From JAEUPI01 sp046348365 (GTDB lineage: Bacteria > Pseudomonadota > Gammaproteobacteria > Burkholderiales > Burkholderiaceae_C): a DNA stretch of 64,000 nucleotides. The stretch covers positions 186,001-250,000 of the forward strand of contig JAXMEL010000004.1 in NCBI GenBank assembly GCA_046348365.1, written 5' to 3'. Of the stretch, positions 26,131 to 35,022 are shown one piece after another (the first letter of the stretch is position 1; every line of letters starts with the position of its first letter). The position numbers and the translations under genes are program-made. The notes under the pieces are model-generated. The model ran no database searches. It was not told the origin of the DNA and saw only the letters and a program-made list of their open reading frames with translations.

Positions 26131-27141
26131 GTGCAAGCCGTCCAGATCAGCTTCTGGGTCATCGCCATGCTCGTGGCACTGGGGTTGCTGTTCGACTTCA
26201 TGAACGGCTTCCACGACGCGGCGAACTCGATCGCCACCGTGGTCTCCACCGGCGTGCTCAAGCCGCACCAGGCGGTGGCGTTCGCGGCGCTGTTCAACTT
26301 CATCGCGATCTGGATCTTCCAGCTCAAAGTCGCGGCCACCGTGGGCAAGGGCATCGTCGATCCCGCCGTGGTCGATCACTACGTGGTGTTCGGCGCGCTG
26401 CTCGGCGCGACGTTCTGGAACGTGATCACCTGGTGGTACGGCATCCCGTCGAGCTCGTCGCACGCGCTGATCGGCGGCATCGTCGGCGCGGTGATCGCCA
26501 AGGGCGGCGCCGGCAAGCTGGTGGGCGCCGGCGTGTTCAAGACCGTGGCCTTCATTTTCGTGTCGCCGTTCCTCGGCTTCGTGCTGGCGTCGCTGATGAT
26601 GGTGGCGGTGGCGTGGATCTTCCGCCGCAGCTCGCCGCTGCGGGTGGACAACTGGTTCCGCCGCCTGCAGCTCGTTTCGGCGGGCTTGTATTCGCTCGGC
26701 CACGGCGGCAACGACGCGCAGAAGACGATCGGCATCATCTGGATGCTGCTGGTGGCCGCGGGCTACGTGGCGGCGACCGACAAGTCGCCGCCGGGCTGGG
26801 TGATCTGGGGCTGCTACCTGGCGATCGGCCTGGGCACGCTGTTCGGCGGCTGGCGCATCGTGAAGACCATGGGCCAGCGCATCACCAAGCTCAAGCCGGT
26901 GGGCGGCTTCTGCGCCGAGACCGGCGGTGCGCTCACGCTGTTCCTCGCCTCGGCGATGGGCATCCCGGTGTCGACCACGCACACCATCACCGGCGCCATC
27001 GTCGGCGTCGGCTCGGTGCGCAACCCGTCGGCCGTGCGCTGGGGCGTGGCGGGCAACATCGTGTGGGCCTGGATCTTCACGATCCCGGCGTCGGCCTTCA
27101 TGGCCGCGGTCGCGTACTGGTTCAGCCTGAAGCTGTTGTAG
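26131..27141 (+). CDS. pit: Low-affinity inorganic phosphate transporter
   Basis: 336 residues, inner-membrane PiT-family metal-phosphate/H+ symporter. The inverted duplication is visible as FDFMNGFHDAANSIATVVSTG in the first half and LGHGGNDAQKTIGII in the second, with SSSSHALIGG and VSTTHTITGAIVG. About ten membrane segments. GTG start. The 3' end overlaps the convergent TM2-type gene by 20 bp. Confidence 0.95.
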   Translation: MQAVQISFWVIAMLVALGLLFDFMNGFHDAANSIATVVSTGVLKPHQAVAFAALFNFIAIWIFQLKVAATVGKGIVDPAVVDHYVVFGALLGATFWNVITWWYGIPSSSSHALIGGIVGAVIAKGGAGKLVGAGVFKTVAFIFVSPFLGFVLASLMMVAVAWIFRRSSPLRVDNWFRRLQLVSAGLYSLGHGGNDAQKTIGIIWMLLVAAGYVAATDKSPPGWVIWGCYLAIGLGTLFGGWRIVKTMGQRITKLKPVGGFCAETGGALTLFLASAMGIPVSTTHTITGAIVGVGSVRNPSAVRWGVAGNIVWAWIFTIPASAFMAAVAYWFSLKLL

Positions 27142-27586
27142 CGCTGGCTTGCTGGCGCTGCCACTCGAACCAGCGCTGGCCGCCGAAGGCGATCGTGCTC
27201 ATCAGCACCGCGCCGCCGACCATCAGCGCGACGATCGCGCCCAGCACCGGCGCCCAGCGCGTGGCGCGCGGCGCAAGGCCCGGGTTGTGCGTGGCGTTCC
27301 AGCGTTCGTCGGGCGTCAGGCCGATGGCGATGGCGCTCGCCATGCCGAGCGTGATCATCAGCCCCAGCAGCAGCACGAGCAGCGCGCCCGGCACGTCGTC
27401 CTGGCCCAGCGCGCGCATGCGCCACACGCCGGCCAGGCCCGCCAGCGTGGGCAGCGGATGCAGCCAGGCGAGGGCGTCGCGCGCGCCGTGGAGGTAGAAG
27501 CGGTGCGCGCCGACGGCACCACCCAGCACCGCGAGCCACGTGGCCCAGGCCTTCGAGCGGTAGGCGCCCGGCCCACTGACGGTCAC
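27122..27586 (-). CDS. TM2-domain-like membrane protein
   Basis: 154 residues. After YRSKAWATWLAVLGGAVGAHRFYLHG, a TM2-like helix pair with the Gly-x-His-Arg-Phe-Tyr turn, come two further hydrophobic segments (VPGALLVLLLGLMITLGMASAIAIGL and WAPVLGAIVALMVGGAVLMSTIAFGG). Four membrane helices in all. The GTG start overlaps the stop of the upstream GNAT gene (GTGA). Function unknown; seen widely in betaproteobacteria. Confidence 0.75.
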   Translation of the reverse strand: MTVSGPGAYRSKAWATWLAVLGGAVGAHRFYLHGARDALAWLHPLPTLAGLAGVWRMRALGQDDVPGALLVLLLGLMITLGMASAIAIGLTPDERWNATHNPGLAPRATRWAPVLGAIVALMVGGAVLMSTIAFGGQRWFEWQRQQASATTASG

Positions 27587-28116
27587 GGCGCGCCCTCGCG
27601 ATGGCCCGGCCCGAGCGCGCGCTGCATCATCACCACGTCGAGCCAGCGGTCGAACTTCCAGCCCACGTTCGCCAGCCGGCCGCAGGGCTCGAAGCCCGCC
27701 CCCGCGTGCAAGGCGATCGACGCCGCGTTGGCCGAGTCGCCGATCACCGCCACCATCTGCCGGGCTCCCGCGGCCTCGCAGCGCGCGAGCAGTTCGGCCA
27801 GCAGCCAGCGGCCGACGCCGCGCCGGCGGCCGGCCGCGGCCACGTAGACCGAGTTCTCGACCGTGAAGCGATAGGCCGGCCGCGGCCGAAACGGCGCGGC
27901 ATAGGCATAGCCGAGCAGCGTGGCCGCCGACTCGGCCACCAGCCACGGCAAGCCTTTGGCCTGCTGTTCGGCGAAGCGGCGTTGCATTTCCGACAGATCG
28001 GGCGGCTCCAGCTCGAACGAGCCGGTGCCGTGGCGGACGCTGTGGGCATAGATGGCCGTCACGGCGGGCAGGTCGCCGCCCGCGCAGGGGCGGATCAGCA
28101 GCGACGGTTCTGGCAT
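27583..28116 (-). CDS. GNAT-family N-acetyltransferase (phosphinothricin acetyltransferase-like)
   Basis: 177 residues. The opening LLIRPCAGGDLPAVTAIYAHSVRHGTGSFELEPPDLSEM and the acetyl-CoA loop VYVAAAGRRRGVGRWLLAELLARCEAAG, then GDSANAASIALHAGAGFEPCGRLANVGWKFDRWLDVVMMQRAL, match the PAT/MnaT subgroup acting on small amines. The Met at 28116 is used; 28140 is possible. The 5' end lies close to the divergent rpsP promoter. Confidence 0.9.
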   Translation of the reverse strand: MPEPSLLIRPCAGGDLPAVTAIYAHSVRHGTGSFELEPPDLSEMQRRFAEQQAKGLPWLVAESAATLLGYAYAAPFRPRPAYRFTVENSVYVAAAGRRRGVGRWLLAELLARCEAAGARQMVAVIGDSANAASIALHAGAGFEPCGRLANVGWKFDRWLDVVMMQRALGPGHREGAP

Positions 28117-28146
28117 GGCGTGGCGGTCATGGGCAGGCAAGCCGCC

Positions 28147-28152
28147 TATAAT
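28147..28152 (+). promoter_or_regulatory. -10 box of the rpsP-rimM-trmD promoter
   Basis: A perfect TATAAT, about 150 bp before rpsP, leaving a leader long enough to carry regulation. No clear -35 in the GC-rich sequence upstream. Confidence 0.5.
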
Positions 28153-28301
28153 GCCCGGCTTTGGCGCCGGCCCGGCCTTGCAGCGGGCACGTATCTACGA
28201 GCGCCGAGCGCGGCGGCCCCTGGGGCCGCCGGATCCGATTGACCGAGCCGGTGTGTCTCCCGGCCTGGCGATCACGAACGCAACAACTTGGACATTCGAC
28301 C

Positions 28302-28565
28302 ATGGTCGTGATTCGACTGGCTCGCGGCGGCGCCAACAAGCGGCCCTTCTACAACATCGTGGTGGCCGACTCGCGCTCGCGCCGCGACGGCAACTTCATC
28401 GAGCGCGTCGGCTTCTACAACCCCATGGCCGCCGGCGGCGAGCAGAGCCTGCGCGTGGCGCTGGAGCGCATCGCCTACTGGGCGGGCGTCGGCGCGCAGC
28501 TGTCGCCCACGGTCAAGCGCCTCGTCGGCGAGGCCAAGCTGCAGACGGCCGCACCGGCCGCCTGA
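28302..28565 (+). CDS. rpsP: 30S ribosomal protein S16
   Basis: 87 residues, an early-assembling 16S rRNA binder. The start MVVIRLARGGANKRPFYNIVVADSR and FIERVGFYNPMA are invariant features, followed by the typical ALERIAYWAGVGAQLSPTVKRLV. First gene of the conserved rpsP-rimM-trmD-rplS order. Confidence 0.97.
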   Translation: MVVIRLARGGANKRPFYNIVVADSRSRRDGNFIERVGFYNPMAAGGEQSLRVALERIAYWAGVGAQLSPTVKRLVGEAKLQTAAPAA

Positions 28566-28636
28566 GTGCGGCGAGCGCTGGCGGCGTGAGCGGCCGCGCC
28601 CCGACATCGCCTGCGCCGGGCGCATCCGCATCCGGC

Positions 28637-29197
28637 ATGCCCGACGCGCCATGGCCGGCCGACGCCGTGGAGGTCGCACGCGTGACCGGCGCCTGGGGTG
28701 TCAAGGGCTGGATCAAGCTGCATCCGCTGGGCCGCGACGCCCAGGCACTGCTCGAGGCCCGCGACTGGCATCTGCGCCTCGCAGCGCCTGCGCCGGGCAC
28801 TGGCGAGAGTGCGCTGCCCTTGCGCATCCGCCAGGCGCGCAGGCATGGCGATGCCATCGTGGCGTGGCCCGAGTCGTTTGCCGAGCGCGCGCAGGCCGAA
28901 GCGCTGCGCGGCGCGCAGGTGTTCGTCTCGCGTGCGGCGTTTCCTGCCGCCGGCGCCGACGAGTACTACTGGGTCGACCTGATCGGCGCGCAGGTGGTCA
29001 ACCGCCAGGGCGAGACGCTCGGCACCGTGACCGCGCTGGCCGACACCGGCGCCCACGACGTGCTGTGCGTGCGCCGCCCCGGTGCGACCAACGACCAGCG
29101 CGATGCCGAGCAGCTGATTCCGTTCGTCTCGGCCTACGTCGATAAGGTGGACCTGGGCGCGCACCGCATCGTGGTCGATTGGGGCTCCGACTACTGA
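28637..29197 (+). CDS. rimM: Ribosome maturation factor RimM
   Basis: 186 residues, assists 30S head assembly. The N-terminal beta barrel begins VEVARVTGAWGVKGWIKLHPL and the PRC-barrel half has EYYWVDLIGAQVVNRQGETLGTV, then LIPFVSAYVDKVDLGAHRIVVDW. ATG at 28637 gives the usual length; an in-frame GTG at 28586 would add 17 residues. Its stop overlaps the trmD start (TGATG). Confidence 0.95.
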   Translation: MPDAPWPADAVEVARVTGAWGVKGWIKLHPLGRDAQALLEARDWHLRLAAPAPGTGESALPLRIRQARRHGDAIVAWPESFAERAQAEALRGAQVFVSRAAFPAAGADEYYWVDLIGAQVVNRQGETLGTVTALADTGAHDVLCVRRPGATNDQRDAEQLIPFVSAYVDKVDLGAHRIVVDWGSDY

Positions 29198-29946
29198 TGC
29201 GGTTCGACATCGTCACGCTGTTTCCCGAGCTGTTCGCGCCGCACCTGGCCGTGGGGATCACGCGGCGCGCGTTCGAGGCGCGGCAACTCGACGTGCGCCT
29301 GTGGCCGCTGCGCGACTTCGCCACCGACGCCTACCGGCGCGTCGACGACCGCCCGTTCGGCGGCGGGCCGGGCATGGTGATGCTGGCCGAGCCGCTGCAG
29401 CGCGCGCTGGCGGCCGTGCGTGCCGAGCGCGGCGCGGGTGGGCCGGTGGTGCACTTCACGCCGACGGGCCGGCGCATCGACCAGGCGCTGGTGCGCGAGT
29501 TCGCCGCCGGCGAGGGCGCCGTGCTGATCTGCGGCCGCTACGAGGGCGTGGACCAGCGCTTCGTCGATCGCCATGTGGACCTGGAACTGAGCCTGGGCGA
29601 CTTCGTGCTCTCCGGCGCCGAGTTGCCGGCTCTGGTGCTGCTCGATGCAGTGGCGCGCCTGCAGCCCGGCGTGCTGACCGAAGCCTCGCACCAGCAGGAC
29701 AGTTTCTCCGCCGGGTTGCTCGAAGGCCCGCAATACAGCCGCCCCGAGGTGCTCGAAGGCCCCGGCGGGCCGTCTGCCGTGCCGCCGGTGCTGCTGTCGG
29801 GCCACCATGCGGCGATCGAGCGCTGGCGTCGCGAACGCGCGCTGGAGCTCACCGCGCGGCGCCGCCCGGACCTGATCGCCGCGGCGCGGGCCGCTCGGCA
29901 GCTGAGCGAGGACGACGAGCGGTTCCTGAGTTCGCTCGGGCTATAA
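29197..29946 (+). CDS. trmD: tRNA (guanine-N1)-methyltransferase
   Basis: 249 residues, SPOUT methyltransferase making m1G37, which prevents frameshifting. MRFDIVTLFPELF, DDRPFGGGPGMVM, the trefoil-knot SAM site ICGRYEGVDQRFVD with LSLGDFVLSGAELPALVLLDAVARL, and LLEGPQYSRPE are diagnostic. One-base overlap with rimM. Confidence 0.97.
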   Translation: MRFDIVTLFPELFAPHLAVGITRRAFEARQLDVRLWPLRDFATDAYRRVDDRPFGGGPGMVMLAEPLQRALAAVRAERGAGGPVVHFTPTGRRIDQALVREFAAGEGAVLICGRYEGVDQRFVDRHVDLELSLGDFVLSGAELPALVLLDAVARLQPGVLTEASHQQDSFSAGLLEGPQYSRPEVLEGPGGPSAVPPVLLSGHHAAIERWRRERALELTARRRPDLIAAARAARQLSEDDERFLSSLGL

Positions 29947-29947
29947 T
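29942..29947 (+). promoter_or_regulatory. -10 box ahead of rplS
   Basis: TATAAT overlaps the trmD stop codon region, 93 bases before the rplS start. It suggests that L19 can be made independently of the upstream operon. Confidence 0.45.
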
Positions 29948-30040
29948 GCTCGGCTTTTCGATCCTCTGCCGGGCGGCTCCCGAGGAGCCGGGGCGTCGAC
30001 CCGCCCTGATGCGCCGGCACGATCGCCAGGAGAACCTTCC

Positions 30041-30394
30041 GTGGATCTGATCCGTACCCTCGAGCAGGAAGAAATCACCCGGCTCGGCAAGAACATCCCC
30101 GCATTCGCCGCCGGCGACACGGTGATCGTCAACGTCAACGTCGTCGAAGGCAACCGCAAGCGCGTGCAGGCCTACGAAGGCGTCGTGATCGCCAAGCGCA
30201 ACCGCGGCCTGAACTCCAGCTTCATCGTGCGCAAGATCTCCAGCGGCGAAGGCGTGGAGCGCAGCTTCCAGACCTACAGCCCGCTGATCGCGTCGATCGA
30301 GGTCAAGCGCCGCGGCGACGTGCGCCGCGCCAAGCTGTACTACCTGCGCGAGCGCTCGGGCAAGTCGGCGCGCATCAAGGCCAAGCTGGCCTGA
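30041..30394 (+). CDS. rplS: 50S ribosomal protein L19
   Basis: 117 residues at the 30S-50S interface. LIRTLEQEEI, IPAFAAGDTVIVNVNVVEGNRKRVQAYEGVVIAKRNRGLNSSFIVRKIS and the C-terminal KLYYLRERSGKSARIK are characteristic. GTG start with CCAGGAGAA about ten bases upstream. Confidence 0.97.
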   Translation: MDLIRTLEQEEITRLGKNIPAFAAGDTVIVNVNVVEGNRKRVQAYEGVVIAKRNRGLNSSFIVRKISSGEGVERSFQTYSPLIASIEVKRRGDVRRAKLYYLRERSGKSARIKAKLA

Positions 30395-30460
30395 CAGCGG
30401 CGCGCCCGGCGCACGGCCCGTCGGCCGCTGCCGCCGGCGACGCGCACCGGGCAGCCCCGT

Positions 30461-31162
30461 ATGGCCGAGCGGCCACCGCGCATCCTCGATCCGAAACAGA
30501 TCCCGGTCGTCGGCGTCGACGACCATCTGCCTGCGCTGCCTGCCGATCGCCTCGCCGAGGCGGCGCTGCGCGAGCGCTTCGCCGCGCCGCATGCCTGGAC
30601 GCCCGAGTTCGAGGGCGATGGCGGCAGCTTCCTGGGCGAGCAGGCGCCGACCGCGGCGTCGGTGCTGATCCCGCTGGTGCTGCGCGATGCCGGGCCGCAC
30701 GTGCTGCTGACCCGGCGCACCTCGCACCTGCGCGACCACGCCGGGCAGATCAGCTTTCCCGGCGGGCGCGCAGAGGAACATGACCAGAGCGCCGTGCACA
30801 CCGCGCTGCGCGAGACCGAGGAGGAGATCGGCCTCGACCGCCGCCACGTGCAGGTGCTCGGTGCGCTCGAGCCCTACACCACGGTGACGGCCTACCGCGT
30901 GACGCCGATCGTCGCGCTGGTGCAGCCCGGCTTCACGCTCGCGCTCGACGCCTTCGAGGTCGACGAGGCGTTCGAGGTGCCGCTGCAGTTCCTGATGACG
31001 CCGGCGCATCACCGCCGGCACGAGACCACCTGGCTGGGCCGGCGGCGGCAGTTCCTGTCGATGCCGTGGCAGGGCATCGATCCGAGCGGGCGCCCGCGCG
31101 AGTACTTCATCTGGGGTGCCACCGCGGCGATGCTGCGCAACCTCTACGGCTACCTGCGCTGA
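30461..31162 (+). CDS. CoA pyrophosphatase (Nudix hydrolase, NudL/UPF0035 type)
   Basis: 233 residues. The CoA-specific motif LLTRRTSHLRDHAGQISFPGG runs into a full Nudix box, GGRAEEHDQSAVHTALRETEEEIGL, so it probably cleaves CoA and its derivatives to phosphopantetheine and adenosine 3',5'-bisphosphate. The tail YFIWGATAAMLRNLYGYL is also typical. A 7-bp GC hairpin without T-run follows (31165-31182). Confidence 0.9.
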   Translation: MAERPPRILDPKQIPVVGVDDHLPALPADRLAEAALRERFAAPHAWTPEFEGDGGSFLGEQAPTAASVLIPLVLRDAGPHVLLTRRTSHLRDHAGQISFPGGRAEEHDQSAVHTALRETEEEIGLDRRHVQVLGALEPYTTVTAYRVTPIVALVQPGFTLALDAFEVDEAFEVPLQFLMTPAHHRRHETTWLGRRRQFLSMPWQGIDPSGRPREYFIWGATAAMLRNLYGYLR

Positions 31163-31213
31163 GCGCCTCGGCTCGCCGAGGCCGCGCCAGGGGCTGGTTA
31201 TCATCGTCGCGCC

Positions 31214-32203
31214 ATGAACTTCTTTGCGGTCCTCGCCGCGCTGGTGATCGAGCAGCTGCGGCCGCTGCCCCGCGACAACTGGGTGCACGACAACCTGATC
31301 TCCTGGGTCGGGTGGACGGGCCGCCATTTCGACGCCGGCCGCGCCCATCATGCGTGGGTGGTGTGGTGCGTCGCCGTGCTGGGCCCGACGCTGGCCACCG
31401 CGGCGGTCTACCTGCTGCTGTCGTCGCAGCACCTCGGGCTCGGGCTCGCGCTCGACGTGGCGGTGCTGTACCTGACGCTGGGGTTCCGGCAGTTCAGCCA
31501 CTTCTTCACCGACATCCGCAAGGCGCTCGACGAGGGCGACGAGCTGACGGCGCGGCGCAGCCTGGCCGAATGGTGCCACCTCGACGCGAGCGACCTGCCG
31601 CGCACCGAATTCCTGCGCCACGTGATCGAGCAGTCGCTGCTGGCGGCGCACCGCCATGTGTTCGGCGTGTTCTTCTGGTTCGTCGTGCTGTCGACCGTCG
31701 GCCTCGGGCCGGCCGGCGCGGTGCTGTACCGCATGGCCGAGTTCGCGAGCCGCTACTGGGCCTTCAAGAGCCGCGTGCTCGAGGCGCCGGCCAACCAGCG
31801 CCTGATGCAGATCTCGCAGCGCGTGTTCGCGCTGATCGATCACCTGCCGGCGCGGCTCACCGCGTTCGGCTTCGCGGTGGTGGGCAACTTCGAGGAAGCC
31901 ATCAACGGCTGGCGCCGCGATGCCGGCCTCTGGACGCAGGCCAACGAAGGCGTGCTGCTGGCCGCCGCGGCCGGCGCCGTGGGCGTGCAGCTCGGCGGCG
32001 CCGCGGCGCCGGGCGTGTCGCCCGATCGGTCGAACACCTTCGAGTCCGGCGCGTCGGCCGCGGCCACCGGTTCGCTCGGCTCCACCGGCGGCATGCCGCC
32101 GCAGACCGGCCACCTCGACAGCGTGGTGGGCCTGGTGTGGCGCTCGGTGGTGTTGTGGATGCTGTTGCTGGCGCTGCTGACGCTGGCCAACCTCATCGGC
32201 TAG
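31214..32203 (+). CDS. CobD/CbiB-family membrane protein
   Basis: 329 residues with several membrane segments (LGPTLATAAVYLLLSS, VFFWFVVLSTVGLGPAGAVLY, VVGLVWRSVVLWMLLLALLTLANLIG). Conserved positions of the CobD/CbiB fold are seen in LYLTLGFRQFSHFFTDIRKALDEGD and FWFVVLSTVGLGPAGAVLYRM. No other cobalamin gene is nearby, and members of this betaproteobacterial branch are usually called regulatory or CobD-like; a direct role in adenosylcobinamide synthesis is unlikely from context. TATCAT box at 31199. Confidence 0.75.
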   Translation: MNFFAVLAALVIEQLRPLPRDNWVHDNLISWVGWTGRHFDAGRAHHAWVVWCVAVLGPTLATAAVYLLLSSQHLGLGLALDVAVLYLTLGFRQFSHFFTDIRKALDEGDELTARRSLAEWCHLDASDLPRTEFLRHVIEQSLLAAHRHVFGVFFWFVVLSTVGLGPAGAVLYRMAEFASRYWAFKSRVLEAPANQRLMQISQRVFALIDHLPARLTAFGFAVVGNFEEAINGWRRDAGLWTQANEGVLLAAAAGAVGVQLGGAAAPGVSPDRSNTFESGASAAATGSLGSTGGMPPQTGHLDSVVGLVWRSVVLWMLLLALLTLANLIG

Positions 32204-32206
32204 GCG

Positions 32207-33100
32207 TCAATACCGCGGCGCCGACAGCTCGGCGAAGATCTCCTCGTAAATGCGCTGGCGCGACGCTGCGATCTCGCCGCGCTGCACGGCCGAGCGCACG
32301 GCGCAATCGGGTTCCTGCCGGTGCGTGCAGTTGGTGAAGCGACACTGCGCCGCATGCGCGGCGAGATCGGGCATGTGAGCCGCGAGATCGGCCGCGGCGA
32401 TCTGGTGCAGCCCGTATTCCTGGAAGCCCGGCGAATCGATCAGCGCCGAGCGGCGGTCGGCGTCGAGCCAGTACCAGGTGGTGGTGGTGGTGGTGTGGCG
32501 CCCGGTGTTCAGCGCCGTGGAGATCTCGCCCACCTGCGCGCTCGCCCCCGGCACCATGCGGTTGATCAGCGTGCTCTTGCCCATGCCGCTCGGGCCCAGC
32601 AGCAGGCTCGTGCGCCCGGCCAGCAGCGGCGCGAGCAGCCGCTGCGCGGCGTCGCCATCGTGCTTCAGCGATACCTCGTGCACCGGCACGCCCATGCGCC
32701 GATACGGCGCCAGGCGCTCGCGCGCGGCCTCGGCGCCGGCCAGGTCGACCTTGTTGAGCACGATGCACGCGGCGATGCCCGCGGCTGCCGCCGCGATCAG
32801 GGCCCGCGCGAGCTGGCCCTCGGCATACATCGGCTCCACCGCCACCAGGAACAGCAGCTGGTCGAGGTTGGCGGCGAAGGCCTTGCTGCGCAAGCGGTCC
32901 TGCCGCAGCAGCAGGTTGCGGCGCTCGTGCACCGACTCGATCACGCCTTCGTCGCCGCTGCGCGCCCAGGCCACGCGGTCGCCGACCACGCACTCGGCCT
33001 TCTTGCCGCGCAGGTGGCACAGCGTGCGCGTGCCGTCGTCGGCCTCGACCACCATGTGCCGCCCGTGCGCGCCCACCACCAGGCCCTGGTGCGGCGTCAC
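32207..33100 (-). CDS. rsgA: Ribosome small subunit biogenesis GTPase RsgA
   Basis: 297 residues, circularly permuted GTPase for late 30S assembly. An OB domain comes first (LCHLRGKKAECVVGDRV), then the permuted order: G4 NKVDLAG, G1 GPSGMGKSTLIN, switch with a run of threonines (HTTTTTTW), G3 DSPGF, and a zinc-knuckle with CRFTNCTHRQEPDC. The threonine run is encoded by GGT/ACC microsatellite-like repeats. GTG start. It shares its strand with the M48 protease upstream. Confidence 0.95.
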   Translation of the reverse strand: MTPHQGLVVGAHGRHMVVEADDGTRTLCHLRGKKAECVVGDRVAWARSGDEGVIESVHERRNLLLRQDRLRSKAFAANLDQLLFLVAVEPMYAEGQLARALIAAAAAGIAACIVLNKVDLAGAEAARERLAPYRRMGVPVHEVSLKHDGDAAQRLLAPLLAGRTSLLLGPSGMGKSTLINRMVPGASAQVGEISTALNTGRHTTTTTTWYWLDADRRSALIDSPGFQEYGLHQIAAADLAAHMPDLAAHAAQCRFTNCTHRQEPDCAVRSAVQRGEIAASRQRIYEEIFAELSAPRY

Positions 33101-33135
33101 CGCTCAGCGGCCCTCTGCAGCCGGCGGCGTGGCCG

Positions 33136-34407
33136 TCATGCCGGGCTCGCCTTCAGCGCGGCCAGTCGCTCGCCCGCCGGCGGGTGCGAGTAGTAGAAGC
33201 GCACGTACAGCGGGTCGGGCGTCAGCGTCGCGGCGTTGTCTTCGTGCAGCTTGATCAGTGCACTGGCCAGCTCGGCGCCGCTGGCCTGCCGGCAGGCATA
33301 GGCATCGGCCTCGAATTCGTGGCGGCGCGACAGCAGCGAGCCCAGCGGCGCGGCGAAGAAGCCGAACACCGGCAGCGCGAGCGCGAACAGCAGCAGCGCC
33401 AGCGCATCGTTGGGTGCGGCCAGGTTGGGCTGTACCCCAAGTGCGGTGTAGAACCAGCTGCGCGTGGCCAGCCAGCCCAGCAGCGCGAGCCCGGCCAGGC
33501 TGAGCGCGAACATCGCGCCGATGCGCTCGAGCACGTGGCGGCGCTTGAAATGCCCCAGCTCGTGCGCGAGCACGGCCTCGACCTCACCGGGCGTGAGCTT
33601 GGCCAGCAGCGTGTCGAAGAACACCACCCGCTTGGCGGCACCGAGACCGGTGAAGTACGCGTTGCCGTGCGCCGAGCGGCGGCTGCCGTCCATCACGAAC
33701 AGCCCCTTGGCGGCGAAGCCGCAGCGCTGCATCAGCGACTGCACGCGGGCCTTCAGCGCCTCGTCGGCCAGCGGCACGAAGGTGTTGAACAGCGGCGCGA
33801 TCAGCGTCGGGTACAGCACCAGGATCAGCACATTGAACGCGGCCCAGGCGAGCCAGGCCCAGACCCACCACCACGATCCGGCCACCTGCATGATCCACAG
33901 CACGAGGGCGGCCAGCGGTGCGCCGATGACCGCCGCGACGAGCAGCCCCTTGATCAGGTCGCTCAGCCACAGGCGCAACGTGCTGCGGTTGAAGCCGAAC
34001 CGCTGCTCGATGCGAAACGTGCTCCACCATTCGAACGGCAAATCCACGGCGCCGGCGATCAGCGCGAACGCGGCCAGCAGCGCGAGCTGGTAGCCCATAG
34101 CGCCGAAGCGCGCCAGCGTGGCCTCGCGCACGGCCACGTTCAGCGCGTCGAGGCCGCCGAGCAGCGTCCAGCCCAGCAGCAAGGCCGCCGCCGCGGCGTT
34201 GACGAGCAGGCCGAACCGGCCCTTGGCCACGGTGTAGTCGGCGGCGCGGCGATGGGCGTCGAGCGAGACGCGCGTGGCAAAGGCCGGCGGCACCGCATCG
34301 CGATGCGCGCTCACGTGTCGCAACTGCCGCCACGCGAGCCAGTACTTGGCGACCACCGAGGCCACGAGCGCGGCGGCGAACAGGCTGGTCAGCACGAGCT
34401 CGGGCAT
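33136..34407 (-). CDS. M48 (Ste24-type) zinc metallopeptidase
   Basis: 423 residues. An N-terminal membrane segment is followed by several more, then the active site HELGHFKRRHVLER with the third ligand in RHEFEADAYA and the SHPPAGERLAAL tail of Ste24/CAAX-type peptidases. Inner-membrane protein with a cytosolic or embedded active site. Divergent from orn with only 33 bases between the start codons, so the promoters must overlap. The Met at 34407 avoids overlap with orn. Confidence 0.93.
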   Translation of the reverse strand: MPELVLTSLFAAALVASVVAKYWLAWRQLRHVSAHRDAVPPAFATRVSLDAHRRAADYTVAKGRFGLLVNAAAAALLLGWTLLGGLDALNVAVREATLARFGAMGYQLALLAAFALIAGAVDLPFEWWSTFRIEQRFGFNRSTLRLWLSDLIKGLLVAAVIGAPLAALVLWIMQVAGSWWWVWAWLAWAAFNVLILVLYPTLIAPLFNTFVPLADEALKARVQSLMQRCGFAAKGLFVMDGSRRSAHGNAYFTGLGAAKRVVFFDTLLAKLTPGEVEAVLAHELGHFKRRHVLERIGAMFALSLAGLALLGWLATRSWFYTALGVQPNLAAPNDALALLLFALALPVFGFFAAPLGSLLSRRHEFEADAYACRQASGAELASALIKLHEDNAATLTPDPLYVRFYYSHPPAGERLAALKASPA

Positions 34408-34440
34408 GGCCTCGAAGTGTAGGGCTGCCACAATCGCGGC

Positions 34441-35019
34441 ATGAGCACCGACGCGCAAGCCCCCGCCGGCGAACTGCCCGCCAACGAACTGAACCTGATC
34501 TGGATCGACCTCGAGATGACGGGGCTCTCACCCGAGCGCGACCGCATCATCGAGGTCGCCGTCGTGGTCACCGACGCGCAGCTCACGCGGCGCGTCGAGG
34601 GGCCGGTGATCGCCGTGCACCAGAGCGACGCCACGCTCGACGCGATGGATGCGTGGAACAAGAACACCCACGGCAAGAGCGGCCTCGTCGACCGCGTGAA
34701 GGCCTCGGCCATCGACGAGGCCGGCGCCGAAGCGACGGTGATCGAATGGCTCAAGCGCTACGTGCCCTCGGGCAAGAGCCCGATGTGCGGCAACTCGATC
34801 TGCCAGGACAGGCGCTTCCTGGCCAACCACATGCCCAAGCTCGAGGCCTTTTTCCACTACCGCAATCTCGACGTCAGCACGCTGAAGGAGCTGGCGCGGC
34901 GCTGGAAGCCCGAGCTGCTCGACGGCATGAAGAAGGCGCAGTCGCACACCGCGCTGGCCGACGTGCACGAGTCGATCGACGAGCTGATCTACTACCGCAG
35001 CCGCTTCCTCGTGGCCTGA
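34441..35019 (+). CDS. orn: Oligoribonuclease
   Basis: 192 residues, DEDDh 3'-5' exonuclease that finishes RNA decay by degrading di- to pentaribonucleotides and pGpG. Exo I LIWIDLEMTGLSPERDRIIEVA, Exo II GNSICQDRRFL and Exo III SHTALADVHESIDELIYYR carry the four acidic residues and the histidine. Confidence 0.96.
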   Translation: MSTDAQAPAGELPANELNLIWIDLEMTGLSPERDRIIEVAVVVTDAQLTRRVEGPVIAVHQSDATLDAMDAWNKNTHGKSGLVDRVKASAIDEAGAEATVIEWLKRYVPSGKSPMCGNSICQDRRFLANHMPKLEAFFHYRNLDVSTLKELARRWKPELLDGMKKAQSHTALADVHESIDELIYYRSRFLVA

Positions 35020-35022
35020 GCG

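Noticed and set aside
31165..31182. GC-rich 7-bp hairpin after the Nudix gene as a terminator
   Set aside because: There is no T-run on either side. It may slow transcription but is not a standard intrinsic terminator.
32478..32500. GGT repeat tract in rsgA as a phase-variable repeat
   Set aside because: Length changes in triplets would only alter a threonine run in the switch region, and such a run is normal for RsgA.
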